Positions 18,712 through 27,571 of a stretch of DNA of 64,000 bases are shown piece after piece (within the stretch, counting starts at the first letter, position 1; each line of letters begins with the position of its first letter). Source of the stretch: JAAYUJ01 sp963698165 (GTDB taxonomy: Bacteria; Desulfobacterota; Syntrophobacteria; Syntrophobacterales; Syntrophobacteraceae); the NCBI GenBank assembly GCA_963698165.1, contig CAVOPT010000009.1, forward strand, positions 248,001 to 312,000. The letters are read 5' to 3'. Below the pieces are notes generated by a model. It was given only the letters and a program-made list of their open reading frames with translations, had not been told where the DNA came from and did not search any database. The position numbers were made by a program, and so were the translations under genes.

Positions 18712-19059
18712 CCTTTTTCAGGCGTCCGTCCCTATGATACGACAACCCGGTCACATCCACGACGCCGATGGTCGAGACAACGGAAGAATTCTTGATGCTG
18801 CAACCTGCCACCGCGGGCATCAGCAGCCCAGAGGTTCTGTTTGCACAACCTGTTCTGCGAGAGATCTTCCTGTGCTCCGCAGTAAAATGGAAACACTTCA
18901 GGTTGACGAGTATAATACGCAAGTTTATCTGAAGCCATCCGTAAACCGGGTGCACCGACGGCGCATTAGGGTCCGATTGGGGATCGTCCCCGAAAGCGAT
19001 GCAATTTCCACGGTCTTAGAGTGCTTTGACGGATGATACCCTTCACATTAGGACAACTC
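18712..19059. other. Divergent intergenic region
   Basis: The region lies between the leftward ABC ATPase and the rightward peptidase gene. Apart from the candidate promoter at 18888-18916 I see no gene or structured element. Confidence 0.4.
18888..18916 (+). promoter_or_regulatory. Candidate sigma-70 promoter for the peptidase/MBL pair
   Basis: TGGAAA (18888-18893; four of six to consensus), a 17-base spacer and a perfect TATAAT (18911-18916). It points toward the gene starting near 19060. Confidence 0.45.
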
Positions 19060-20004
19060 ATGACGTTTCCGGCAAGAGGGCTCCTCCTGTGGGCGATCCT
19101 CATGGCGGCACAGCTCGCCATCGCCGGCCCGTCCCTCGCCCAATACAACCTCCTCTTGGAAGGAGATGGGATCACCTTCCTGGGGGAAAGCCATTTCCTG
19201 GATGAGGCACAATCCCTCCTGGCCGCGTACCCCGATGCACGGGGGAAAATGGAAAGGTCCCTGGGCTGGGAGCTCAAGTCAAGGCCCAGTGTGCTCTTCG
19301 TGGGAAACCGCGAAGTCTTCCGACAGATAACGGGCAACCCCCTTGTCACTGCGTTTGCGGTGCCAAGGGCAAACCTCATCGCGATCCACGTTTCACCGGC
19401 CGCGGCAAAGCCCTACGTTCTCCAGGAGACATTCACCCATGAACTGTGTCACCTCCTGCTCCACGAGCACATCGAGGAATCCTCCCTCCCGCGGTGGCTG
19501 GACGAGGGGATCTGCCAGTGGATCAGCGGGAGCCTCGGGGAAATTGCTGCCGGGGATGCCCTGGACACCAGTGGAGTCGCCATCGCCCTCCATCCCATCT
19601 CCATGGCCGCCTTGGAGAATGGTTTCCCGGAAGGTGTGCAGCCGTTGCTCCAGGCCTACGCCCAAAGCAGAAGCTTCGTCGAGTATGTGATCTCCCGCAA
19701 CGGAAAGGATGGCCTTCAAAAAGTACTCCACCATCTGAAGGAGGGGCATCGGGTGGATCGGGCCATCGACATGGCCCTGGGGATTTCCTACGAGGAATTG
19801 GAGCGGGAGTGGCTCCGGCACATCCAGGGCAGGAACGTCTGGCTCATCTGGGCCAGCCAGCACCTCTACGACATCCTCTTCTTTGCCGGTGCGGTTTTGA
19901 CTATAATGGCTTTCATAAGGCTTTGGGCAAGGAAACGAAGGCGCAATGCCGAAGATGACGGTGACGACGAAGAATTCCACCCCAACGGAGGAGGGTCCTC
20001 ATGA
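19060..20004 (+). CDS. Exported gluzincin-like (peptidase MA-like) protein with C-terminal membrane anchor
   Basis: A 314-residue envelope protein: signal peptide (residues ~1-28), a zinc-peptidase motif HELCH (HExxH; His127-His131) followed by a downstream glutamate in PRWLDEGICQWI (the gluzincin third ligand), and a C-terminal helix (~262-282) followed by a charged cytoplasmic tail. This is the layout of peptidase-MA-like proteins. The ATG at 19060 has TAGGA six bases upstream, while the ATG at 19033 has none. The stop overlaps the start of the next gene (ATGA at 20001-20004), so the two are translationally coupled. The peptide substrate is unknown. Confidence 0.78.
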   Translation: MTFPARGLLLWAILMAAQLAIAGPSLAQYNLLLEGDGITFLGESHFLDEAQSLLAAYPDARGKMERSLGWELKSRPSVLFVGNREVFRQITGNPLVTAFAVPRANLIAIHVSPAAAKPYVLQETFTHELCHLLLHEHIEESSLPRWLDEGICQWISGSLGEIAAGDALDTSGVAIALHPISMAALENGFPEGVQPLLQAYAQSRSFVEYVISRNGKDGLQKVLHHLKEGHRVDRAIDMALGISYEELEREWLRHIQGRNVWLIWASQHLYDILFFAGAVLTIMAFIRLWARKRRRNAEDDGDDEEFHPNGGGSS

Positions 20005-20735
20005 AATGGCTGCTTTTATTGACCGGTCTTCTGACTTTCTGCATTCCGTTTTCAGTTGCCGCGCGGGGGTTCGAAAAGGACACCATCCAGACATCCAAGG
20101 GCCCCCTAGAAATCACGTTCATCGGCCATGGATCCCTCATGTTCTCCTTCGGAGGAAAAATCATCCAGGTGGATCCTTACAGTGAACTGGCCGATTACGG
20201 CGCCATGCCGAAGGCCGACCTGGTCCTCCTCACCCACGAGCACCGGGATCACCTGGATGACAAGGCACTGGATGCCGTGCGCTCCGAAAAAACCGAGCTT
20301 GTCATGACCGAGAATTGTGCAAAGCAGGTTAAAGGCGGGATCGTCATGAAGTACGGAGACGAAAAGACGGTGCAGGGATTGAAGATTGAAGCCGTTCCCG
20401 CTTACAACCTGGTCCACATGCGCAGCGAAGGACAGCCGTATCACCCCAGGGGCAACGGAAACGGGTACGTCGTGACCTTCGGAGACAAGCGGGTTTACAT
20501 CGGGGGTGACACGGAAAACGTTCCCGAGATGAAAGCCCTGAAGTCAATAGACGTGGCGTTCCTTCCCATGAACCTTCCCTATACCATGACACCGGAGATG
20601 GTGGCCGCCGCTGCCAAAAGCTTCAAGCCCAGGATTCTCTATCCTTACCACTACGGGAACACGGATCCTGCCGCCATCGTCGCACTGCTCAAGGGAGAAA
20701 AAGACATCGAAGTGCGCATACGCAGCATGAAATAG
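20001..20735 (+). CDS. Exported metallo-beta-lactamase-fold hydrolase
   Basis: A 244-residue protein with a signal peptide (residues 1-21, ending in VAARG). The MBL metal motif THEHRDHLD lies near residues 78-86, with further metal-site residues in VYIGGDTENVPEM and LYPYHYGNTD. The order resembles the UlaG/UPF0173-type branch (small phosphoesterase- or lactonase-like hydrolases) rather than true beta-lactamases. The coding start overlaps the peptidase stop by four bases, indicating a two-gene operon acting in the periplasm. Confidence 0.83.
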   Translation: MKWLLLLTGLLTFCIPFSVAARGFEKDTIQTSKGPLEITFIGHGSLMFSFGGKIIQVDPYSELADYGAMPKADLVLLTHEHRDHLDDKALDAVRSEKTELVMTENCAKQVKGGIVMKYGDEKTVQGLKIEAVPAYNLVHMRSEGQPYHPRGNGNGYVVTFGDKRVYIGGDTENVPEMKALKSIDVAFLPMNLPYTMTPEMVAAAAKSFKPRILYPYHYGNTDPAAIVALLKGEKDIEVRIRSMK

Positions 20736-20760
20736 CGCTGCTGGACCGAGACGCTCTCTT

Positions 20761-20845
20761 TTTCACCGCGGAGCACGCTGAGACCGCTGAGCGAACAGCA
20801 TGTGCAAGAAAAATCTTTGCGCGCTCGGCGCCTCTGCGGTCAATC
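20761..20845 (+). repeat. Dispersed intergenic repeat, family A, copy 2
   Basis: It runs TTTCACCGCGGAGCACGCTGAG...CATGTGCAAGAAAAATCT...GCGCTCGGCGCCTCTGCGGT. The two arms are imperfect inverted copies. Homologous copies occur at 12453-12531 (minus) and 35669-35752 (minus). All three are intergenic. Confidence 0.6.
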
Positions 20846-20912
20846 CCTGTCTTTTCATCTTTCCTGGTGGTCCGGGGGACCATGAGGGAGGTGCTTGGGC
20901 CTCATCGGCCCG

Positions 20913-21848
20913 TCATGGATGGTTTGCCTCCCCCCTCCGACGCCCTTCTCTCCTCAGCTCCGGGGGAGGGCAGCACCAGATGTCGAGGAGCGACCCCGTC
21001 ACGGGGTGAGCCAGGCAGAGGCGTTGCGCGTGGAGGAGATAGCCGCAGTCTCCGGGAAGGCCCGTTTGCGGTTCCTTGAAAACCCCGCCTGTGGCGTAAA
21101 GGGGGTCGCCCACGAGGGGGTGGCCTGCCGCGGCCAGGTGAATGCGAATCTGGTGGGGCCTCCCCGTTTCGATGCGCACTTCCAGGAGACTCGCGCCTTC
21201 CCTCCGCTCCAGGACACGTACATGGCTCAAAGCGTGCTTTCCCTCTGGAGACGCAGCGTGGACCGAACCAAGGAGCGGATGCAGCATGGGCCCGATGGGT
21301 CTTTCGATGGAGAACCACTCCCGCGCTGGAATACCTGACGCAAGGGCCCGGTAAACCTTGACCGCCTCCCTTTTTCGCATGGCCTCCCCCAGGGCGGACC
21401 TGGCACGTCCCGTGCGCGCGAAGAGGACGACTCCCGACGTGCCCCGCCCCAGGCGGTGTGCGGGCGTGGCTCCAGGGAATCTCCCACGGACGAGGGTGAG
21501 CAGAGTGTGCTCGAGGTACCCCCCGCCTGGGATCGACGGGAGCCCCGAAGGTTTAGCCACGGCCAGGAGGTCCGTGTCTTCATAGAGCACCCCATAGGCG
21601 AGAGGAACATCGGGCTCTTCCCATGGGGGGCGGCGCCAGACCAGCCGGCTTCCGGCCTCGAGAATCACGTCGGGGGTCGCCTCCCTGCCTTCCAGGAGAA
21701 TCTCCCCTCGTTCCAGCCGGCTGCCCCATTCTTCCCGGGAAGAGTGCCCATAGGTCAGGGCCAGGTAATCCAGTAGGAAGAGGCCATCGCCTCGGGCGTC
21801 TATCCGCTCCCTGTAGTCGAATCCCTGATTGAACGCCAACAGGTCCAC
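20913..21848 (-). CDS. RluA-family pseudouridine synthase-like protein lacking the catalytic Asp
   Basis: A 311-residue protein matching the RluA family: an S4-like N-terminus (SRLERGEILLEGR), VLYEDTDLLAVAKPSGLP, the active-site region AHRLGRGTSGVVLFART, and ETGRPHQIRIHLAAAGHPLVGDPLY. In catalytic members the motif is HRLD and the Asp attacks uridine; here the codon is GGG, so residue 134 is Gly. The rest of the fold is intact, with no frameshift. It may be a non-catalytic RNA-binding paralogue, may belong to a known HRLG subgroup, or may use another residue. It lies apart from other RNA genes. Confidence 0.82.
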   Translation of the reverse strand: MDLLAFNQGFDYRERIDARGDGLFLLDYLALTYGHSSREEWGSRLERGEILLEGREATPDVILEAGSRLVWRRPPWEEPDVPLAYGVLYEDTDLLAVAKPSGLPSIPGGGYLEHTLLTLVRGRFPGATPAHRLGRGTSGVVLFARTGRARSALGEAMRKREAVKVYRALASGIPAREWFSIERPIGPMLHPLLGSVHAASPEGKHALSHVRVLERREGASLLEVRIETGRPHQIRIHLAAAGHPLVGDPLYATGGVFKEPQTGLPGDCGYLLHAQRLCLAHPVTGSLLDIWCCPPPELRREGRRRGEANHP

Positions 21849-21925
21849 CTTCCAATGAGGAAGCTCTCACGACGAGAACTTCCGAATTTCCGAATCTTAG
21901 CGAATTAGCGCGAGAGATGCATTCT

Positions 21926-21975
21926 GTAGAATAGCCCCTTGTGGGCGTTAGGGGCGGGCACAAGGCCCCATGCTA
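21926..21975 (+). repeat. Dispersed palindromic repeat, family B, copy 1
   Basis: It runs GTAGAATAGCCCCTTGTGGGC...GGGCACAAGGCCCCATGCTA, with arms that can pair. The copy at 34348-34405 is its homologue in the opposite orientation. It lies between the RluA-like and DOMON-like genes. Confidence 0.6.
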
Positions 21976-22061
21976 AAGGGCGATGGCTGTGAAACAGGAT
22001 GACTCGGGCTATTTTCAAGCCAATCCGCGATGAGCCCCAATTGCTGGCGCCGGTCTTCACT

Positions 22062-22598
22062 TCAGATGGCGAGGATGAAGCTCTCCCGCCGATGGAAGTC
22101 AGGCCGGGGCCCACAATGGGTCAGGGCCCAGTAGGACATGGCACCGCCGCGATGCTTGACGACCGCGCACACGGCAGCATCAAGCGGTTGAGGGTTGTGG
22201 ATGATTCCCGCCAGATCGATTTCCATGGAAAGCACAAGAGAGCCCGGTTTTCGATGGAACTTGAAGGGGAGGGTTCTGAAGGCCTCCTCCTCCCGCATTT
22301 CCTGCCGATAGTCCGAAAACCGGTACACGTTCCAATGACCGGCCGACGAGAGGTTGAACTCCCAATAGACGGGAGAATCTCCGGGCGCCAGGAACAACTC
22401 CAGACACGTCCCTTCCCAAAGCCCGCGCCTTCGGGCCGGAACCTCCCCAGTCCCTTCCAGCACGACTTCACCCAGGTCCCCACCGAGTTCGTATTCTACG
22501 GTCAATGCGGTGAAGTCCCCGGCGATGCGCCCCGCGATGGCGATGCCCGGGGACAGGCCGCCGGGAAAAGGCTCCAAATGGTAGCTCAGGGTGGTCAT
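22062..22598 (-). CDS. DOMON-like domain protein
   Basis: A 178-residue beta-sandwich protein. The block RRGLWEGTCLELFLAPGD followed by VYWEFNLSSAGHWNVYRF is characteristic of the stand-alone DOMON-like family, which may bind carbohydrate or haem. No signal peptide is present. Its ATG overlaps the stop of the upstream phosphotransferase gene (ATGA at 22595-22598), so the two are coupled. The pairing with a sugar-kinase-like protein supports a carbohydrate-related role, though this is an inference. Confidence 0.78.
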   Translation of the reverse strand: MTTLSYHLEPFPGGLSPGIAIAGRIAGDFTALTVEYELGGDLGEVVLEGTGEVPARRRGLWEGTCLELFLAPGDSPVYWEFNLSSAGHWNVYRFSDYRQEMREEEAFRTLPFKFHRKPGSLVLSMEIDLAGIIHNPQPLDAAVCAVVKHRGGAMSYWALTHCGPRPDFHRRESFILAI

Positions 22599-23587
22599 GG
22601 CAGGTCTTCGATGATGGCTCGAATGGTCTTTTCCTGGAACTCGATGCTCTCCGTCAGACGGAATTGGACCAGCGCCCTAACAAGGTTGTGCTCCGGATGG
22701 GTGGTCTTGAAGTAGACATTGCCCTCCAGGTAGTCCGTGAAGAACCTGAGCCCCAGTTCGAATGCGATCAGTCGGACGGCATCGAAGAGGTACGCGCGGT
22801 CATGGGCAGAGAAGGTCTGCCCCGCCGCCGAAAAATAGCCCTCGAGGATGGTGCGGCAAAGGTCTGGATCGAAGCGTACCGATTCCCAGCGATCGGTTTC
22901 CTCACCCAGGGGATTGCAGCACGAACGAAGGCAGTCGCCCATGTCATAGTGGGTCAGACCGGGTTTGACCGTGTCCAGGTCGACCATGCCCACCGCATGC
23001 CCCGTGAGGCTGTCCACCATGACGTTGTTGACCTTGGGGTCGCCATGAATGGTGCGAACCCGCAAGTGGCCTCGCCCTGCGGCATTCTCCAGGACGTGGG
23101 CGAAATCTCTTCGCCGGGTCACAAATTGGAGGCAGTTCTCCACGTCGGGGGAACCGGGTGCGCCGTGCCTTTCGAGGACGGCATCAAAGCGGCGCAGGTA
23201 GAGGGGCGTCACGTGAAACCCTTCCAGGGTGTCGAAAAGGCCCTCGGGAGGAAGGTCCCTCACCAGGAGGTGGAACATGCCGAGGGCCCAGCCTGCCTCC
23301 CTCGCGTGGTTCCCGTCCTGAACCGAATCAAAGGACCGGGAGTTCTCGATGAAGGTCATGGCCCTCCAAAAGGAACCGTCCCCGTCGATCCAGTGGTCCT
23401 GGCCTTCCCGGGTCCCAAGCAGGCGGGGCATCTCGAAGCGGCGGCCTTCGGGGAGGAGTGTGTCTCGCAGCCCCTTGGCGACGTGGTCCCAAAGGGCGCG
23501 TAGGTTCGCCATGACCCGCTCCGGCCTCAAGAACACCCGCGTGTTCATCCGCTGAAGGATAAAGTGGGGCTCAACCGGCGAATCCAC
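22595..23587 (-). CDS. Aminoglycoside-phosphotransferase-family kinase (N-acetylhexosamine 1-kinase-like), start uncertain
   Basis: Contains the APH/choline-kinase catalytic motif TIHGDPKVNNVMVD, the metal Asp in GMVDLDTVKPGLTHYDMGD, and HFILQRMNTRVF, typical of NahK-like proteins. The annotated GTG start (23587) is internal to conserved sequence: the same frame upstream reads RFEFQGTVLDVREHGNGNVHDTFLV back to a TGA at 23726-23728, yet holds no ATG, GTG or TTG. The ancestral N-terminus, with its nucleotide-binding loop, is therefore still written in the DNA but has no ordinary start. Either a rare start (CTG 23641 or ATT 23719) is used or the start codon was lost. The protein probably phosphorylates a sugar or small alcohol. 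Confidence 0.72.
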   Translation of the reverse strand: MDSPVEPHFILQRMNTRVFLRPERVMANLRALWDHVAKGLRDTLLPEGRRFEMPRLLGTREGQDHWIDGDGSFWRAMTFIENSRSFDSVQDGNHAREAGWALGMFHLLVRDLPPEGLFDTLEGFHVTPLYLRRFDAVLERHGAPGSPDVENCLQFVTRRRDFAHVLENAAGRGHLRVRTIHGDPKVNNVMVDSLTGHAVGMVDLDTVKPGLTHYDMGDCLRSCCNPLGEETDRWESVRFDPDLCRTILEGYFSAAGQTFSAHDRAYLFDAVRLIAFELGLRFFTDYLEGNVYFKTTHPEHNLVRALVQFRLTESIEFQEKTIRAIIEDLP

Positions 23588-23887
23588 GGTGACGAGGAAC
23601 GTGTCATGGACATTGCCGTTTCCGTGCTCACGGACGTCCAGGACTGTACCTTGGAACTCGAACCGGCTGGCGATGGAATGCTGGTGATTTACTGCGGAAT
23701 GGTGCCCGAAAGATTCAATAGGATGTCATCCGGCCCGGACGACGTCGTAAGGGCGGTGTCAAACGATGCCGTCTGGGCGTTGCGTTGGGTGCGTCAGGCG
23801 CATTCCACCCCTAGCACCTCCATAATCGGGTGCACATTGTTCCCTCTTTCCACTGAGAGAGACAACAGAGACTCTGAATGTCCCCGG

Positions 23888-24544
23888 TTATCTTGCCAAC
23901 AGTCCTGAGATCTTGACTGCTCCCCGGTGGTACCCAGTTGGGAAGAGTTTTTCCAAATCCTCGAGCTCCAGGTTGTTTGCCTCGCAAGTCTCGTAAACTG
24001 TTGGAATTTCTCCTTTTTTGGTGAATTCTTCCCTCAGAAATGCAATGAGCTCCCAGTGCCTTTGGGTGAGCTCTGCCATACCCAGTTCCTTGGCTTTGTA
24101 AATCGCGTACTCCTCATCCCAATCCGCCGGGTCAATGAGGAATCCTCTGTAGTTGACACGGTAGACTCTTTCGTACAAAGGTGTTTTGACCGCGGTCAGC
24201 CTTCTTGCCGGTAACCAGCCTGTGTGAACTTCTTCCAGTCTGTAGGTGATGCCGGCCAATTTGCAGGCACCCCTCAAATAACCCGTGGGGAAGAGTTTCT
24301 TCATTTGCGCCAGCCTCACCCCGCAGTTCCTCCCAATTTCATAAACCATCGGGCATTGGCCTGTTTTCGTGAACTGGTCCCGGATGAACGTGATGACACA
24401 CCAGTGCTCATCAGTCAGGCCGCCGATTATCCCAAGCTCAGGAGCAATTTCCCGCGCAAAGTCTGCATCCCAGTGCTCCGGATTCGACAGGAACCCCTGT
24501 TCGTCGACCTCGTACGATTTGCCAGTGGACTCGAGTATGGTCAT
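23888..24544 (-). CDS. Tandem DsrC/TusE-family protein
   Basis: A 218-residue protein made of two DsrC-like modules (residues ~1-115 and ~125-218; a usual DsrC is ~105 residues). Module 1 shows FLSNPEHWDADFAREIAPELG...LTDEHWCVITFIRDQF...LFPTGYLRGACKLAG; module 2 shows FLIDPADWDEEYAIYKAKELG...LTQRHWELIAFLREEF...LFPTGYHRGAVKISG. The distal conserved Cys of DsrC is kept only in module 1 (Cys94), and the penultimate Cys is absent from both. DsrC carries sulfur from sulfite reductase as a trisulfide; this version cannot form the classical intramolecular bridge and may be a regulatory (RspA-like) paralogue. ATG 24544 follows a G-rich ribosome site; the longer in-frame start at 24646 is not convincing. 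Confidence 0.8.
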   Translation of the reverse strand: MTILESTGKSYEVDEQGFLSNPEHWDADFAREIAPELGIIGGLTDEHWCVITFIRDQFTKTGQCPMVYEIGRNCGVRLAQMKKLFPTGYLRGACKLAGITYRLEEVHTGWLPARRLTAVKTPLYERVYRVNYRGFLIDPADWDEEYAIYKAKELGMAELTQRHWELIAFLREEFTKKGEIPTVYETCEANNLELEDLEKLFPTGYHRGAVKISGLLAR

Positions 24545-25166
24545 GATTCCCCCCCCTTCCCGCAAAAAGATGTTAACGATTTTCACTGCTGCAAATCCAT
24601 TCCACCATCCCCATGAAGCGAGAATTCGTGAATGGCCCCCGCGCATTTGGCATGCCCACTCTTGATGGCAATTGCTGCATTATACCCGCAAATCGGTCAA
24701 ATCGAGGAAAGCGTAACATCTTATGAAGCTTCAGCCTCACAGAGCCGTCATCGATATCATGGTCGGTGCTTGGGAAGAAATTCAAATGAGCTTGGTCGAT
24801 GAATATTGAGTGAGTGAAAACGAGTTTACCAACTATCATTCAAACAAGCCAGACATGCGTTGCAGAAAGGAAGAGGGCTCGCTTGAACTGATGCAGAAGA
24901 AGCCGATTCCATGGGTGATACAGGTCTCCTTTCTTAAAACTATTATACCCGGCAATGGATAGGTAAGCAAGAGATACGCCAGGATCCGGAGCGAGGATGA
25001 ATGGCGCATGCTGGGCGTTGGGGGGGTAATTCACATGTGCGGCTGAGTATCCCCGGGAGCGGATTGTTCCCACCCGATCTGAATGGCTGAAAACCTGATC
25101 CATCGCGCTCCGGCTCTACCGGGGGGACTGGCAAACCGTTAAGTAACGACAGGTTGCACTCCCCTG
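24545..25166. other. Intergenic region between the DsrC-like gene and tex
   Basis: No gene is supported. A perfect TATAAT on the minus strand (24684-24679) lies about 135 bases before the DsrC-like start, but its -35 region is weak, so the promoter call is tentative. A short inverted repeat (GACAGG 25149-25154 with CCTGTC 25163-25168) overlaps the tex stop and may be a weak terminator. Confidence 0.4.
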
Positions 25167-27425
25167 TCAGTGCTTCTTGAACGCGGCCTCAAAGGGGTTG
25201 TTGAAGGAGCTCTTCTTGGGAGCCGAGGGCGCCTTCCCCGATTTCACCGGGGTGGACACCTTCTTTTCAATCCTCGTCTGTTCGATTTTTGGGGCAGAGG
25301 ATGTCTTCATGGAGAGTGCAATGCGGTTTCTTTCCCGGTCCACCTCCAAAACGGTGACGCTGACCTGCTGGTGGACGCGCACCACCTGCCCCGGGTCTTT
25401 CACGAAATTGTCCGAGAGCTCGCTCACGTGGACCAGGCCGTCCCTGTGAACGCCGATGTCCACAAAAGCGCCGAAGGCCGCCACATTGGTGACGATCCCG
25501 GGGAGCCTCATGCCGGGCACGAGATCCTCCACCTTTTCGATTCCCGGAGCGAACGAGAAGGGCTCGAACACATCCCGGGGATCCCGGCCCGGTTTTGCGA
25601 GTTCGGCGAGGATGTCGTTCAGGGTCGGAAGTCCCACTCCCGCGGTCACATAGCGGGATGGATCGATTCGTTTTCGCAGATGAGGATCCCGCATCAGCTC
25701 CGCTGGTGTGCAGGCCGTGTCCCGAGCCATTGTTTCCACAACGGCATACGATTCCGGGTGGACGGCACTGGCATCCAGGGGGTTCGCGCCATCCCGGATG
25801 CGGAGGAAGCCGGCCGCCTGTTCGAAGGCCTTGGGGCCCAGGCGGGGGACCTTCTTCAGGTCCTCTCTCGACCGAAACGCGCCCTTTTCTCTCCGGTACG
25901 AAACCATGTTCCTGGCAAGCTGAGGGCCAAGTCCCGAAACATAGGCCAGGAGATGGGGACTTGCCGTGTTCACTTCCACACCCACGGCATTGACGCAGCT
26001 CATGACCACATCATCGAGACTCTTTTTCAGTTGGCCCTGGTCGACGTCATGCTGGTACTGGCCGACCCCGATGGACTTGGGATCGATCTTCACGAGTTCC
26101 GCCAGGGGATCCATGAGGCGTCTTCCGATGGAAACGGCACCCCGCACGGTCACGTCGTGGTCGGGGAACTCCTCTCGTCCCGCCGCGGACGCCGAATACA
26201 CTGAAGCTCCGCTCTCATCCGCCATCACGATCTGGATGGATTCAGCGAGTCCGAGTCCACGCACAAAGGACTCGGTTTCCCTCCCGGCAGTGCCGTTTCC
26301 CACGGCAACGACCTCGATACCAGCCTCGGAGGCCAGGGCGCGAAGCCTCTTTCCAGCCTCGGCCGAGACCCTCTCCCCCGAATGGGGGTACACCGTCTCG
26401 TGATGGGTCAGATTTCCTTGGCCATCGAGGCACACCACCTTGCAACCCGTGCGAAAGCCGGGGTCTATACCCATGATTTTCCTAGCTTTCAGCGGAGGAG
26501 CCATGAGGAGATGGCGGAGGTTTTCGGCAAAAACCTGGATGGCCTCTCTGTCGGCCCGCTCCTTGGACCATTGCTTCGCTTCCGTTTCCAGGGAAGGTTG
26601 GAGCAGCCTTTTGTAACTGTCGTGGACGGCGGTGCGGACCTGCTCGGAAGCGTCGGAGTGCCCCTTGACGAAGAGGGATTCCAGGGCGGACAGGGCCTCT
26701 CCCTCCGGAGGAGAAATGTGGAGTGCAAGGAACCCTTCCTTCTCCCCCCGCCGCACAGCCAAAATCCTATGGGAGGGAGCGCTTGCGACCGGTTCCTCCC
26801 AGTTGAAATAGTCCCGGTACTGGATGGCCTCGTCCTCCTTTCCCGAAACCACTCTCGCCCGGAGAGATCCCCGCTTCGCCATGATGTCCCGGAGCCTTGC
26901 CCGGGCCTCGCCATCCTCGTTCACCCACTCGGCGATGATGTCCCGGGCACCCGCAAGGGCATCCTCCGGCGAAGCAACGTCATCACTCACAAATCGAGCC
27001 CCTTCGGCGAGGGGGTTCAGGACCGGGTCCTGGACGAGCAGCAGGGCGGCCAGGGGCTCCAGCCCCTTTTCCCTGGCCATGATTGCCCGCGTGCGGCGTT
27101 TGGGTCGGTAGGGAAGGTAGAGATCCTCCAGGGTTGAAAGGGTCTGGGCCTCCAGAACCTTCTCCTTCAGTTCCGCGGTGAGTTTTCCCTGATCTTCCAG
27201 GGACTTCAGGACTGTCTCCCTGCGCTTGTCCAGAGCCTCGAGCTGGGCCAGCTGGTCCCGAATGGCCCCTATAGCGACTTCGTCCAGGGACTCCGTCATT
27301 TCCTTCCGGTACCGGGCGATGAAGGGAATGGTGGCTCCCTCCTCCAGGAGGGCTGCCGTCGCCTGGACTTGCTCCGGGGAAAGCTTGAGCTCACTGGATA
27401 CGAGGGCCATGTGGCATTTGTTCAT
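25167..27425 (-). CDS. tex: Tex-family RNA-binding transcription accessory protein
   Basis: A 752-residue protein that follows Tex throughout: an N-terminal helical region (TIPFIARYRKEMTESLDE), a YqgF/RuvX-like nuclease fold (MGIDPGFRTGCKVVCLDGQG), helix-hairpin-helix elements (VNTASPHLLAYVSGLGPQLA) and a C-terminal S1 RNA-binding domain (~635-705, VTNVAAFGAFVDIGVHRDGLVHVSEL) before a Lys/Pro/Ser-rich tail. Tex is a cytosolic nucleic-acid-binding protein linked to transcription and RNA processing. It appears monocistronic. Length is normal. Confidence 0.93.
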   Translation of the reverse strand: MNKCHMALVSSELKLSPEQVQATAALLEEGATIPFIARYRKEMTESLDEVAIGAIRDQLAQLEALDKRRETVLKSLEDQGKLTAELKEKVLEAQTLSTLEDLYLPYRPKRRTRAIMAREKGLEPLAALLLVQDPVLNPLAEGARFVSDDVASPEDALAGARDIIAEWVNEDGEARARLRDIMAKRGSLRARVVSGKEDEAIQYRDYFNWEEPVASAPSHRILAVRRGEKEGFLALHISPPEGEALSALESLFVKGHSDASEQVRTAVHDSYKRLLQPSLETEAKQWSKERADREAIQVFAENLRHLLMAPPLKARKIMGIDPGFRTGCKVVCLDGQGNLTHHETVYPHSGERVSAEAGKRLRALASEAGIEVVAVGNGTAGRETESFVRGLGLAESIQIVMADESGASVYSASAAGREEFPDHDVTVRGAVSIGRRLMDPLAELVKIDPKSIGVGQYQHDVDQGQLKKSLDDVVMSCVNAVGVEVNTASPHLLAYVSGLGPQLARNMVSYRREKGAFRSREDLKKVPRLGPKAFEQAAGFLRIRDGANPLDASAVHPESYAVVETMARDTACTPAELMRDPHLRKRIDPSRYVTAGVGLPTLNDILAELAKPGRDPRDVFEPFSFAPGIEKVEDLVPGMRLPGIVTNVAAFGAFVDIGVHRDGLVHVSELSDNFVKDPGQVVRVHQQVSVTVLEVDRERNRIALSMKTSSAPKIEQTRIEKKVSTPVKSGKAPSAPKKSSFNNPFEAAFKKH

Positions 27426-27571
27426 GATTCCTCCTGCGACTCTTTATGGCGTAACGCAAACCTCTCAGGTTGTATGCAACTCCGTCCCAGAAACCTTTCA
27501 CGTGAACCATCCCGTCCGCCCCCAAAATCCCTCCCAGGCCCGCAACACACCCACGGATCCGGGGCAGGCCG

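Noticed and set aside
24840..25103. 87-residue minus-strand open frame upstream of the DsrC-like gene
   Set aside because: No ribosome site and unconvincing composition; treated as intergenic.
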